Assembly: GCF_900095745.1 (NCBI RefSeq)
Contig: NZ_FMIR01000013.1
Location: forward strand, 62,001 to 126,000
DNA: 64,000 nt
Source: Microbacterium oxydans
Lineage (GTDB): Bacteria > Actinomycetota > Actinomycetes > Actinomycetales > Microbacteriaceae
Direction: 5' to 3'
The notes below the pieces were generated by a model. It was not told the origin of the DNA. It did no database searches and saw only the letters and a list, made by a program, of their open reading frames with translations. A program made the translations under genes and the position numbers. This document shows positions 7,821-15,613 of this stretch, in pieces; the stretch's first letter is position 1; each line of letters starts with the position of its first letter.

Positions 7821-8855
7821 TTACGCGTCGCCGCCGAACATGCTCGTCACGGAGCCGTCTTCGAAGACCTCGTGGATGGCGCGGGCGAGCAGCGGCGCGA
7901 TCGGAAGGATCGTGAGGTTGTTCCATCGGCGCGACTCGGTGAGCGGGATCGTGTCGGTGATGACCACCTCGTCGATCGACGAGTCCTGCAGGCGATCGGA
8001 TGCCGGGTCACTGAAGATCGCATGGGTCGCCGCGACGATCACACGGTGCGCCCCGGCCGCCTTGAGCGCCTGGGCGGCCTTGACGATCGTGCCACCGGTG
8101 TCGATCATGTCGTCGACGAGGAGGCAGGTGCGCCCCTCGACCGTGCCGACGATCTCGTGCACGGAGACCTGGTTGGCCACCTTCGGGTCACGGCGCTTGT
8201 GGATGATCGCGAGCGGGGCGCCGAGGCTGTCCGACCAGGTGTCGGCGACGCGCACACGACCCATGTCGGGCGAGACGACCGTGAGGATCTCGCGGTCTGC
8301 CGGCGAGAGCGTGCGCTGGAAGTAGTCCAGCAGCACGGGCTTGGCGAACAGGTGGTCGACGGGCCCGTCGAAGAAGCCCTGGATCTGCGCCGCGTGCAGA
8401 TCGACGCTCATGACGCGATCGGCACCGGCCGTCTTCAGCAGGTCGGCGACGAGGCGGGCACTGATCGGCTCACGACCGCGGCCCTTCTTGTCCTGACGCG
8501 AATACGGATAGTACGGAGCCACGACGGTGATGCGCTTGGCCGAGGCGCGCTTGGCGGCATCGATCATGATGAGCGTCTCCATGAGCCACTCATTGACCGG
8601 CTCGCCGAACGTCTGGATCAGGAAGAGATCGACGCCGCGGATCGAGACCTCGAAGCGCGCGTAGATCTCACCGGAGGCGAACGTGCGGTGCTCGACGGGG
8701 GCGATCTCCGTGCCGAGCGCCTCGGCGACGGCCGCCGTGAGCGCCGGGTGCGAACGCCCGCCCGCGACAACGAGTCGCTTCTTGGTCTTCGCGATGATGC
8801 CGGGAGCCACGCCGTTGTCGCGATCCAGATCGACCGTCTTCTTCTTGCGCGCCAT
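7821..8855 (-). CDS. prs: Ribose-phosphate pyrophosphokinase (PRPP synthetase)
   Basis: A 344-residue enzyme making PRPP from ribose-5-phosphate and ATP for purine, pyrimidine, His, Trp and NAD synthesis. Family signatures are clear: the flexible loop SRQDKKGRGREPISA, the metal-binding VMSVDLHAAQIQGFF, and the PRPP-binding loop LLVDDMIDTGGTIV. The frame stays open 13 codons upstream of the ATG at 8855, but that stretch reads into the end of glmU, so 8855 is the better start (ARKKKTVDLD). The N-terminus is about 20 residues longer than in many homologues and is lysine-rich at the start. It lies seven bases downstream of glmU, the usual actinobacterial pairing, and is surely cotranscribed with it. 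Confidence 0.97.
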   Translation of the reverse strand: MARKKKTVDLDRDNGVAPGIIAKTKKRLVVAGGRSHPALTAAVAEALGTEIAPVEHRTFASGEIYARFEVSIRGVDLFLIQTFGEPVNEWLMETLIMIDAAKRASAKRITVVAPYYPYSRQDKKGRGREPISARLVADLLKTAGADRVMSVDLHAAQIQGFFDGPVDHLFAKPVLLDYFQRTLSPADREILTVVSPDMGRVRVADTWSDSLGAPLAIIHKRRDPKVANQVSVHEIVGTVEGRTCLLVDDMIDTGGTIVKAAQALKAAGAHRVIVAATHAIFSDPASDRLQDSSIDEVVITDTIPLTESRRWNNLTILPIAPLLARAIHEVFEDGSVTSMFGGDA

Positions 8856-8862
8856 GCTCCGC

Positions 8863-10293
8863 CTATTCCGCCGAATTCTCGCGGGACGCAGCATCCGCCG
8901 CGCCCGTCCCTGCTCTGTTCTTCGCGACCCAGCCTTCGATGTTGCGCTGGGGTGCGACGGTCATGGCCAGTGCTCCGGCCGGGACATCCTTGCGGACGAC
9001 CGCGCCGGCGCCGGTCTTCGCGCCAGCTCCCAGCCTAACGGGCGCGACGAGCACCGTGTGCGAGCCGGTGTGCACCTCGTCGCCGATCTCGGTGCGGTGC
9101 TTGTTCACGTCGTCGTAGTTCGCCGTGATGGTGCTCGCACCGAGGTTGACGCCGCGGCCGATCGTGGCGTCGCCGACGTAGGAGAGGTGCGGGACCTTGC
9201 TGCCCTCGCCGATCTCGGCGTTCTTCGTCTCGACGTAGGCCCCGATCTTGCCCTTGGCGCCGAGGACGGTGCCGGCGCGGAGGAACGAGAACGGGCCGAC
9301 CGTGGCCTCCGCGCCGATCACGGCGAGGGTGGCATCCGTGCGACGGACGGTCGCGTCCTCGCCAACCTCGCAGTCGACGAGGGTCGTGTCGGGTCCGATC
9401 ACGGCGCCTGCGGCGATGAACGTGGCACCCAGGATGTGGGTGTTCGGAAGGAGCGTGACGTCGGGCGAGAGCTTCGCGTCGTCGTCGATCCAGGTGGTGT
9501 TCGGGTCGATGACGGTGACGCCCTCGAGCTGCCAGCGACGCACGATGCGCTGGTTGAGCAGGCGACCGACCTCGGTCAGCTGTGCACGGTCGTTCACCCC
9601 GAACGTCACCGAGATGTCGGAGACGACGGATGCCGCCACCCGGTCGCCGTCGCGGCGGAGCAGGCCGGGCACATCGGTCAGGTACATCTCGCCCTGCGCG
9701 TTGTCGAGACTGACCTGCGGCAGGTAGGTGCGCAGCGTCGAGGCCCGGAACACGTACATCCCGGCGTTGATCTCGCGGACGGCGGCTTCTTCCGCACTCG
9801 CGTCCTTCTGCTCGACGATGCGGTCGACCCCACCGTCGGCATCGCGGACGACGCGTCCGTAACCCGTCGGGTCGTCGACCAGTGCGGTCATCAGCGTGGC
9901 CGGCGCACCGGACGCACGGTGCTCCTCCACGAACGCGGAGAGCGTGTCGGCGTCGGCGAGCGGGCAGTCTCCGGAGAGCACGAGCACATCGCCCTCGAAG
10001 TCGCCGGGAAGGGCGTCGACCGCCACCTGCACGGCCCGCCCGGTTCCCGGCACGTCGTCCTGGTCGACGAACACCGCGTCGGGGTAGTCCTTCGTGAGGG
10101 CGGCGACGACCTGATCGCGCTCGTGTCGCACGACCACCTCGACGTGCGCGGCGTGCAGCCGCCCCGCGGTGGTGAGCACGTGCCCCACCAGAGGACGTCC
10201 GCCGATCGGGTGCAGCACCTTGGGCAGACGCGATTTCATGCGTGTGCCCTGGCCCGCAGCGAGGACGATGATGGCGAGATTGTTCCCAGTCAT
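8863..10293 (-). CDS. glmU: Bifunctional UDP-GlcNAc pyrophosphorylase / GlcN-1-P acetyltransferase
   Basis: A 476-residue enzyme that acetylates glucosamine-1-phosphate and couples it to UTP, giving UDP-GlcNAc for peptidoglycan. The N-terminal uridylyltransferase domain carries LAAGQGTRMKSRLPK at residues 10-24. The C-terminal left-handed beta-helix shows hexapeptide repeats and YVETKNAEIG, LSYVGDATIG and NLGASTITANYD. The start at 10293 is the only good one: it matches the family N-terminus, while a longer frame to 10407 is an artefact of reading through the tRNA-Gln gene. The ATG sits one base beyond the tRNA 3' end, so any ribosome site (GGCGGAG) lies inside the tRNA. It is followed seven bases later by prs. 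Confidence 0.97.
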   Translation of the reverse strand: MTGNNLAIIVLAAGQGTRMKSRLPKVLHPIGGRPLVGHVLTTAGRLHAAHVEVVVRHERDQVVAALTKDYPDAVFVDQDDVPGTGRAVQVAVDALPGDFEGDVLVLSGDCPLADADTLSAFVEEHRASGAPATLMTALVDDPTGYGRVVRDADGGVDRIVEQKDASAEEAAVREINAGMYVFRASTLRTYLPQVSLDNAQGEMYLTDVPGLLRRDGDRVAASVVSDISVTFGVNDRAQLTEVGRLLNQRIVRRWQLEGVTVIDPNTTWIDDDAKLSPDVTLLPNTHILGATFIAAGAVIGPDTTLVDCEVGEDATVRRTDATLAVIGAEATVGPFSFLRAGTVLGAKGKIGAYVETKNAEIGEGSKVPHLSYVGDATIGRGVNLGASTITANYDDVNKHRTEIGDEVHTGSHTVLVAPVRLGAGAKTGAGAVVRKDVPAGALAMTVAPQRNIEGWVAKNRAGTGAADAASRENSAE

Positions 10294-10294
10294 G

Positions 10295-10366
10295 CTCCGC
10301 CGCCAGGACTCGAACCTAGACCTAACAGCTCCAAAGGCTGTCGTGCTGCCATTACACCACGGCGGA
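10295..10366 (-). tRNA. tRNA-Gln (anticodon TTG)
   Basis: A 72-base cloverleaf reads on the minus strand from 10366 to 10295. Acceptor arm TCCGCCG pairs with CGGCGGA and is followed by discriminator G. The D arm contains GGTGTAATGGCAGC, the anticodon stem ACAGC/GCTGT encloses loop CTTTGGA with anticodon TTG, and the T arm contains GGTTCGAGTCC. CCA is not encoded. The glmU ATG follows after one base, so the tRNA 3' end and the mRNA start are almost fused. Confidence 0.96.
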
Positions 10367-10492
10367 CCGCGCCGCCCAGGAGGGCACCGCGGGGTCAAGT
10401 CTGCCATGCTCCGGCCTGTGTTCCGATGTGCGCGGATGACGGCCGCCCTGCGCCGTCATGGTTCGGAAACACTGCTCTGGAATGCTGACACC

Positions 10493-10990
10493 ATGAGCAT
10501 CGTGATCGAAAGGGTCGAGACGGCGACCCCGGCCCTCGCAGAATTCCTGGTCGCCCACCACGCCGAGTTGGAGCACACCGCGCCCGCGGAGAGCCGTCAT
10601 GCGCTGGTCTTCGAGCGCCTGCTCGCCCCCGGTGTCCGGCTCTTCGCCGGCTCGATCGACGACCGCCCCGTCGCCACCGGCGCGCTGGTCACGGTCGAAG
10701 ACGGCCACGAGGAGCTCAAGTCGATGCGCACCGATCCGGCGCTGCGCGGCCGAGGACTCGGGAAGTCGATGCTGGCCTTCCTCCTCGCCGATGCGCAAGA
10801 GCGCGGCATCCGCCGACTCTCGCTCGAGACCGGCAGCGACGACTTCTTCATCCCCGCACGCGGGATGTATGCGGCGGTCGGGTTCCGTGAATCGGGCCCG
10901 TTCGGCCGTTACCTCCCCGACCCGTACAGCACCTTCATGACCCTCGACCTGCCGGAGGCGTCCGTCGCGCACGACCCGCACACGCGATAA
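10493..10990 (+). CDS. GNAT family N-acetyltransferase
   Basis: A 165-residue single-domain GNAT. Motif A, the acetyl-CoA pyrophosphate loop, is RGRGLGKSML after the beta-strand LKSMRTDP. Motif B follows as RRLSLETGSDDFFIPARGMYAAVGF, split here by the usual strand-helix pattern. The pattern resembles small acetyltransferases of amino acids or amines, but the acceptor cannot be told. The frame is open far upstream because it runs through the glmU/tRNA region in antisense. The ATG at 10493 fits the family start (SIVIERVETATP), though no strong ribosome site is visible. It is followed seven bases later by a MarR regulator and probably shares its transcript. Confidence 0.85.
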   Translation: MSIVIERVETATPALAEFLVAHHAELEHTAPAESRHALVFERLLAPGVRLFAGSIDDRPVATGALVTVEDGHEELKSMRTDPALRGRGLGKSMLAFLLADAQERGIRRLSLETGSDDFFIPARGMYAAVGFRESGPFGRYLPDPYSTFMTLDLPEASVAHDPHTR

Positions 10991-10997
10991 TGGGCGG

Positions 10998-11492
10998 ATG
11001 AGCGAGGTGGATGAGGTCGACCGGATCGTCGGCGCGTGGAACACGCAGCGTCCCGACCTCGACTTCTCACCCCTCGAGGTGCTCTCCCGGATGGACCGCC
11101 TCTCGCGCCATCTGGACCGCGCCCGCCGCGACGTGTTCCGTCGCAGCGACCTGGAGCACTGGGAGTGGGATGTGCTCTCGGCCCTGCGCCGCGCAGGCGC
11201 GCCGTTCCAGCTCTCCCCCAAGCAGTTGCTGCAGCAGACCCTGGTCTCGAGCGGCACGATGACCAACCGGATCGACCGACTGGTCGGCCGCCGATTCGTG
11301 CGCCGCGAGGCCGACCCCGGCGACGGACGCAGCGTGCTGGTGATCCTGACCGACGACGGACGCATCCGGGTGGACGCCGCCATCACCCGCCTCGTCGACG
11401 TGGAGGCCGACCTGCTGCAGGCGCTCTCGCGCTCGGACCGGGATCGCCTCGCCGGACTGCTGCGCAAGCTGAGTCTGAGCTTCGACACGTGA
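10998..11492 (+). CDS. MarR family transcriptional regulator
   Basis: A 164-residue MarR-type regulator. The winged helix spans about residues 50-125: WEWDVLSAL, the recognition helix around SSGTMTNRIDRL, and the wing RREADPGDGRSVLVILTDDG with the conserved D-x-R. The N- and C-terminal helices would form the dimer interface. MarR proteins usually repress nearby genes until a small phenolic or oxidised ligand binds. Here the linked gene is the GNAT seven bases upstream, which may be its target or partner. No operator palindrome stood out before the GNAT gene. The ligand is unknown. Confidence 0.92.
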   Translation: MSEVDEVDRIVGAWNTQRPDLDFSPLEVLSRMDRLSRHLDRARRDVFRRSDLEHWEWDVLSALRRAGAPFQLSPKQLLQQTLVSSGTMTNRIDRLVGRRFVRREADPGDGRSVLVILTDDGRIRVDAAITRLVDVEADLLQALSRSDRDRLAGLLRKLSLSFDT

Positions 11493-11524
11493 GCGGCTGC
11501 TCCTGAGCTCGCCGCGCCGCTGTC

Positions 11525-12001
11525 TCAGCGTGCGGGTTCCAGGAGCAACCGGCGGTTCTTCTCCGGGACGCCGACCGGAAGACCTGCGACGATCTCGGCG
11601 ACGGTGACGCCCGCCAGCGACTCTCGCCATGCCTCGTGTGCCCGGCGCATGACCGCGGCGAGCGCACAGGGCCGTGTGCAGTCCTCGGGTCGCGCCGCCC
11701 CGCGCCCCTGCTGCCGCAACTCACGGCAGACGTAGGGATCGGCGGCGCCGTCGACCGCGGTGACGAGGTCGAGGATGCTGATGCGCTCCGGCTCCCTGGC
11801 CAGGCGGAACCCACCGCGGGGTCCGGTGCTGCCGGTGAGGATGCCGGCGCGCACGAGCTTGGCGAGCTGCTTCGACAGGTACGGGCCCGGAACACCGAAG
11901 TGCTCTGCCAGCTGCGCCCCGGAGACGGTCGCCCCTCCGGGGAGCTGCGCGATCACGGCGACCGTGTGCAGCACCCATTCGGATGTCTCCGGAAGTTTCA
12001 C
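11525..12001 (-). CDS. Rrf2 family transcriptional regulator with three cysteines
   Basis: A 158-residue Rrf2-type regulator: an N-terminal winged helix (about 8-75) with GPYLSKQLAKLVRAG as recognition region and GPRGGF as wing, then a dimerisation helix. Three cysteines lie in the C-terminal half: one in PYVCREL and two in PEDCTRPC. This is the region where IscR/NsrR-type members bind an iron-sulfur cluster, but the spacing differs, so either a cluster or thiol sensing is possible. I chose the GTG at 12001 (KLPETSEWVLHTVA) on family resemblance; GGGGGAGG lies rather far upstream, and an in-frame GTG at 12037 is an alternative. It diverges from an NAD(P)-binding protein gene, its likely target. 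YwnA-like members show this arrangement. Confidence 0.85.
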   Translation of the reverse strand: MKLPETSEWVLHTVAVIAQLPGGATVSGAQLAEHFGVPGPYLSKQLAKLVRAGILTGSTGPRGGFRLAREPERISILDLVTAVDGAADPYVCRELRQQGRGAARPEDCTRPCALAAVMRRAHEAWRESLAGVTVAEIVAGLPVGVPEKNRRLLLEPAR

Positions 12002-12008
12002 TTGCCCA

Positions 12009-12044
12009 GTGTATCCACCTCCCCCTATTGTGGACACGTAATAT
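12009..12044. promoter_or_regulatory. Divergent rrf2/NmrA promoter region with imperfect dyad
   Basis: GTGTATCCAC (12009-12018) faces GTGGACAC (12030-12037), an imperfect inverted repeat between the two divergent genes. TAATAT at 12039-12044 is a fair -10 box for the rightward gene, starting transcription near 12051. A regulator bound to the dyad would sit just upstream of this -10. This is the likely operator of the Rrf2 protein. Confidence 0.4.
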
Positions 12045-12063
12045 CCATGATTGAGGAGTGAGC

Positions 12064-12813
12064 ATGCGCATCGCAGTGGCTGGTGGAACGGGCCGGATCG
12101 GACGACTGGTCGTGGCGGAGCTAGCGCGAGCCGGACACGTCGCGGTCTCCCTGAGCCGCGGCGAGGGAATCGATCTGCTCACCGGCGTCGGTCTGCGCCA
12201 GCGGCTCGAGGATGTCGATGCCGTGATCGACGCGACCAATCCCCCGGTCGCCGACATCGCCGAGGCGGAACACGCCTTCGCGACGATCACCCGCAACCTC
12301 CTCACGGCCGAGACCGAGGCGGGCGTCGGCCACCATGTCGCGCTGTCGATCGCCGCACTCGACTCCGTCGCCGGAAACCCGCACTACTTCGGCAAGCGCG
12401 CCCAGGAGCGCGAGGTCTCCGCCGGCGCGATGCCCTTCACGATCGTGCGCGCCACCCAGTTCCACGACTTCCCGGCGATGATCGCGGAGTGGACCGTCGT
12501 CGACGGTGAGGGGATCGTCCCTCCGCTCCTGCTGCAGCCGATCGCCCCGGCAGACGTCGCGGCCGCGCTGGTCGCGACCGCCGTCGAAGCGCCGCTCTCC
12601 GCATCGTTCGACATCGCGGGGCCGCGCACCGAGGACGCGGTCGACATGGCTCGCCGCACCCTCGCGGCGCGCGGACGAGAGCTGCCGCTGCGTGCCGCGT
12701 GGCGAGACGCCGCGCTCGGCGTCGAGTTCGCCGGAGAGGTCCTCCTCCCCGCTCCCGACGCCCGCCTGGCTCCGACGTCGTTCGACGACTGGCTCGCTGC
12801 GGGCGCCCTCTGA
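12064..12813 (+). CDS. NmrA-like NAD(P)-binding Rossmann protein
   Basis: A 249-residue atypical short-chain dehydrogenase fold. The dinucleotide loop GGTGRIG is at residues 7-13, after the first strand MRIAVAG. VDAVIDATN and HHVALSIAALD follow as strands 4 and 5. The catalytic Tyr-x3-Lys of classical dehydrogenases is not clearly kept, although HYFGKRAQE (Y-F-G-K) lies at the right place. Members of this group act as redox-sensing or quinone-reductase-like proteins. The ATG at 12064 is preferred over a GTG at 12058 because GAGGAG lies five bases before it. Control by the divergent Rrf2 regulator is likely, as in YwnB-YwnA-type pairs. The substrate is unknown. Confidence 0.82.
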   Translation: MRIAVAGGTGRIGRLVVAELARAGHVAVSLSRGEGIDLLTGVGLRQRLEDVDAVIDATNPPVADIAEAEHAFATITRNLLTAETEAGVGHHVALSIAALDSVAGNPHYFGKRAQEREVSAGAMPFTIVRATQFHDFPAMIAEWTVVDGEGIVPPLLLQPIAPADVAAALVATAVEAPLSASFDIAGPRTEDAVDMARRTLAARGRELPLRAAWRDAALGVEFAGEVLLPAPDARLAPTSFDDWLAAGAL

Positions 12814-12896
12814 CCGACGGAGAACAGCGTCGCGGTTCGCTTAGGCTGGGACGATCCCGTTCGCGACCCGCGACACTGTTCTCCGGAGGCCGACTG

Positions 12897-13826
12897 ATGG
12901 GCATGCCCTCTCCCCTCCCGGTGCGCGACGGCGTGGGAGCCACCCGACTGCACGTGCCGCTCACCGGCTCCTGGCCGACGGTCGCCGCGTACATGGTCGA
13001 GCGCTTCTTCCACCTCGATCCGGAGCGTCTGCTCGAACGGTTCGACCGCGGCGACATCGTGCGGGCCGACGGCTCTCCGGTCCCCCGCGACGCCGCACTC
13101 GGCAGCGTCGAGTTCGTCTGGTACTACCGCGAACCCGCCGTCGAGACCCGGATGCCGTTCGAGGTCGAGATCCTGCACCAGGACGACCATCTCGTCGTCG
13201 TCGACAAACCGCACTTCCTGCCCACCACGCCGGGCGGCAAGTTCCTGCAGAACTCCGCGCTGGTGCGGCTGCGCAACCTGCTCGACAATGCCGACCTCGC
13301 GCCGATCCACCGGCTGGATCGCGCCACCGCCGGGCTGCTGATGTTCTCGACGCGCCCCGCCACCCGTGGCGCCTACCAGTTGCTGTTCGAGAAGCGGCAG
13401 GTGCAGAAAGTCTACGAGGCGGTGTCCGCGCTTCCCGCGGACCGGCCTCTCCCCGCGTTCCCCGTCGTCTACCGCAACAACATCGAGAAGCTCCGCGGCC
13501 AGGTACGCGTGCAGGTCGACGACGCCAAGGAGCCGAACTCGGAGACGCTGGTCGAGCTGATCCGCGCCGACGAGCGCGTACTGCACACCCTGCTGCGCCC
13601 GCACAGCGGCAAGATGCACCAGCTGCGGGTGCATCTCGCCGCCCTCGGCATCGGCATCCTGAACGACCGCTTCTACCCCGAGCTGCAGGAAGACCTGCCG
13701 GACGACTACGACCGCCCGTTGCAGCTCCTGGCGCGCGAGCTGCGCTTCGTGGACCCGATCAGCGGCGCGGACCGGGTGTTCACCACGCGTCGCACCCTGC
13801 AGGAAGCACCCGTCAGCGACGCATGA
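12897..13826 (+). CDS. RluA-type pseudouridine synthase
   Basis: A 309-residue RNA pseudouridine synthase. HRLDRATAG places catalytic Asp141. VDKPHFLPTTPGG before it and LRPHSGKMHQLRVHLAALG after it are the other family blocks, and the N-terminus (about 20-75) looks like a degenerate S4-like region. It converts uridines to pseudouridine in rRNA or tRNA; the exact target cannot be named. GGAGG lies seven bases before the ATG at 12897, and TAGGCT at 12842-12847 is a likely -10 box, giving a leader of about 40 bases. The gene ends by overlapping the convergent metI gene by 14 bases. Confidence 0.9.
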   Translation: MGMPSPLPVRDGVGATRLHVPLTGSWPTVAAYMVERFFHLDPERLLERFDRGDIVRADGSPVPRDAALGSVEFVWYYREPAVETRMPFEVEILHQDDHLVVVDKPHFLPTTPGGKFLQNSALVRLRNLLDNADLAPIHRLDRATAGLLMFSTRPATRGAYQLLFEKRQVQKVYEAVSALPADRPLPAFPVVYRNNIEKLRGQVRVQVDDAKEPNSETLVELIRADERVLHTLLRPHSGKMHQLRVHLAALGIGILNDRFYPELQEDLPDDYDRPLQLLARELRFVDPISGADRVFTTRRTLQEAPVSDA

Positions 13827-14472
13827 CCTTGCGGGCCAGGCGCGTGCCGAGCATCTGCACCAGGTGCACGAACACCACGATCAGGACGATCGCCGCCCAC
13901 ATGACGAGCGGCTCGAACTGCCGGAAGCCGTAGATCTGCGCGAACGCACCGAGCCCGCCACCGCCGACGAGGCCCGCCATGGCCGTCATGTCGATCAGCG
14001 CCACGAGGATGAACGTGTAGCCGAGGATGAGCGGACCGAGCGACTCCGGGATGGCCACGGTGAAGAGGATGCGCCACGGACCGGCACCCATCGCCCGCGC
14101 CGCCTCGATGACTCCGGGCGAGACCGACACGAGGTGCTGCTCCACGATGCGCCCGATCGCGAACGCGGCGGCCAGACCGATGATGAAGGCGCCGGCGGTC
14201 GTGCCGATGCCCACGCCGACGACCGCGCGCGCCAGCGGCTGCGCGACCACGAGGAAGATGATGAACGGGATCGGGCGGAAGAAGTTCACCACGAGGTTCG
14301 CGAGCACCGAGACGACCCGGTTCGCTGCGAGGCCACCGGGGCGCGTGACGTACAGGATGATGCCGATCGCCAGCCCCAGGATGCCGCCGAGCACCAGCGC
14401 GAACGACGTCATGTACAGGGTCTCGAGTGCGGCCGCCCAGAATTCGGGCCACAGTTCGTTCAGACGCTCCAT
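13813..14472 (-). CDS. metI: Methionine ABC transporter permease
   Basis: A 219-residue permease with five or six transmembrane segments. The cytoplasmic EAA-type loop that contacts MetN reads VIEAARAMGAGPWRI. TLYMTSFALVLGG and PIPFIIFLV are typical MetI stretches. It forms the channel of the MetNIQ importer of L- and D-methionine. The ATG shares one base with the metN stop codon (TGATG), so translation is coupled. The 3' end overlaps the convergent pseudouridine synthase by 14 bases. Confidence 0.95.
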   Translation of the reverse strand: MERLNELWPEFWAAALETLYMTSFALVLGGILGLAIGIILYVTRPGGLAANRVVSVLANLVVNFFRPIPFIIFLVVAQPLARAVVGVGIGTTAGAFIIGLAAAFAIGRIVEQHLVSVSPGVIEAARAMGAGPWRILFTVAIPESLGPLILGYTFILVALIDMTAMAGLVGGGGLGAFAQIYGFRQFEPLVMWAAIVLIVVFVHLVQMLGTRLARKVMRR

Positions 14473-15515
14473 CAGCGGGCCTCCTCTCCGGCGATCTCGA
14501 GCACTTGGACGCGTTCGGCGATGCGGGCGAGTGCCCCGTCAATCGCCGCGGCGTCACCCCGGATCGCGAGCGTCAGATGCCCGAAGGCGCGCCCGCGGAT
14601 GTCGTTGATGCCGCCGAACACGAGCTCGAAGTCGAGGCCCGCGCCGGCGAGATCGAGGAACACCTGCGCCTGCGACGAGTCGCCGTCGCGGAACGAGAAC
14701 GTCACCAGGCGGCCGCGGTGACGCTCGCGGAGCACCGCGAGCTCGGCTGGCGACGGCACGCCCTTCACGACCGTGCCGACGAATCGCTGGGATGCCGGAT
14801 TCTGCGGAGCGGAGAAGACGTCGAACACATCGCCGTGCTCGATCACACGACCGTTCTCCATGACCGCGACCCGGGTGGCGATGGTCTGGATGACGTCCAT
14901 CTCGTGCGTGATGATCACGATCGTGACGCCCTGCTCCTGGTTGACCCGCTTGAGCAGGTCGAGCACCTCGTGGGTGGTCTGCGGGTCGAGAGCGCTGGTG
15001 GCCTCATCGGCGAGCAGGATCGCGGGGCCCGTCGCGAGCGCGCGGGCGATGCCGACGCGCTGCTTCTGCCCGCCGGAGAGCTGTTCGGGGTAGGCCTTGG
15101 CTTTGTCGGCCAGGCCGACGAAGGAGAGCAGCTCGGCGACCCGTTTCTCGATGTCGTCCTTGGACCAGCCGGCGAGCTTGAGCGGGTAGGCGATGTTGGC
15201 CTTGACGCTTCGCGAGGAGAACAGGTTGAACTGCTGGAAGATCATTCCGATGCCGCCGCGGACCTTGCGCAGCTCGCTCTCCTTGAGCGCGGTGATGTCG
15301 ACGCCGTCCACCGTGATGGTGCCGCTCGTCGCCGGCTCGAGCGCGTTGATCAGCCGCACGAGCGTGGACTTGCCGGCGCCCGAGTAGCCGATGATGCCGA
15401 ACACGTCGCCCTTCTCGATCTCGAGGGACACGTCGTCGACGGCGACGACCTCGGACCCCTCACGGGTTCGAGGCGGATAGGTCTTGGAGACGTTCGTCAG
15501 GGTGACGATCGGCAT
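14472..15515 (-). CDS. metN: Methionine ABC transporter ATP-binding protein
   Basis: A 347-residue ATPase. It has Walker A GYSGAGKSTLVR, signature LSGGQKQR, Walker B ILLADEATSALD and switch His in VIIITHEMD. About 80 residues at the C-terminus (EVFLDLAGAGLDFELVFGG and following) form the NIL/ACT-like domain that lets methionine inhibit transport in this family. It drives uptake with MetI and the lipoprotein MetQ. Unlike the tight metN-metI coupling, 97 bases with two hairpins separate it from metQ upstream, which suggests that metQ is made in excess. Confidence 0.96.
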   Translation of the reverse strand: MPIVTLTNVSKTYPPRTREGSEVVAVDDVSLEIEKGDVFGIIGYSGAGKSTLVRLINALEPATSGTITVDGVDITALKESELRKVRGGIGMIFQQFNLFSSRSVKANIAYPLKLAGWSKDDIEKRVAELLSFVGLADKAKAYPEQLSGGQKQRVGIARALATGPAILLADEATSALDPQTTHEVLDLLKRVNQEQGVTIVIITHEMDVIQTIATRVAVMENGRVIEHGDVFDVFSAPQNPASQRFVGTVVKGVPSPAELAVLRERHRGRLVTFSFRDGDSSQAQVFLDLAGAGLDFELVFGGINDIRGRAFGHLTLAIRGDAAAIDGALARIAERVQVLEIAGEEAR

Positions 15516-15543
15516 GGGCTGCTCCGGTCTGCTTCGGGAACGA

Positions 15544-15578
15544 AGAATCGGGTGACGCAGTTCGCGGCACCCGATTCT
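15544..15578 (-). terminator. Intra-operon hairpin between metQ and metN
   Basis: AGAATCGGGTG (15544-15554) and CACCCGATTCT (15568-15578) form a perfect 11-base-pair stem with a 13-base loop. It lies inside the metQ-metN gap, with no T-run after it in the reading direction. A partial terminator or a 3' stabiliser that raises MetQ over MetNI is the likely role. Confidence 0.6.
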
Positions 15579-15586
15579 CCCTCATC

Positions 15587-15613
15587 GGACGAAGGGGGGA
15601 TTCCCCGTCGTCC
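15587..15613 (-). terminator. Second hairpin directly at the metQ stop codon
   Basis: GGACGAAGGGG (15587-15597) and CCCCGTCGTCC (15603-15613) pair at 10 of 11 positions around a five-base loop. The stem starts on the last base of the metQ stop codon. Together with the hairpin at 15544-15578 it makes two stems in tandem. Confidence 0.55.

Noticed and set aside
10294..10407. N-terminal extension of glmU
   Set aside because: The extra residues (CNGSTTAFGAVRSRFESW) are the conceptual translation of tRNA-Gln; the family start is at 10293.
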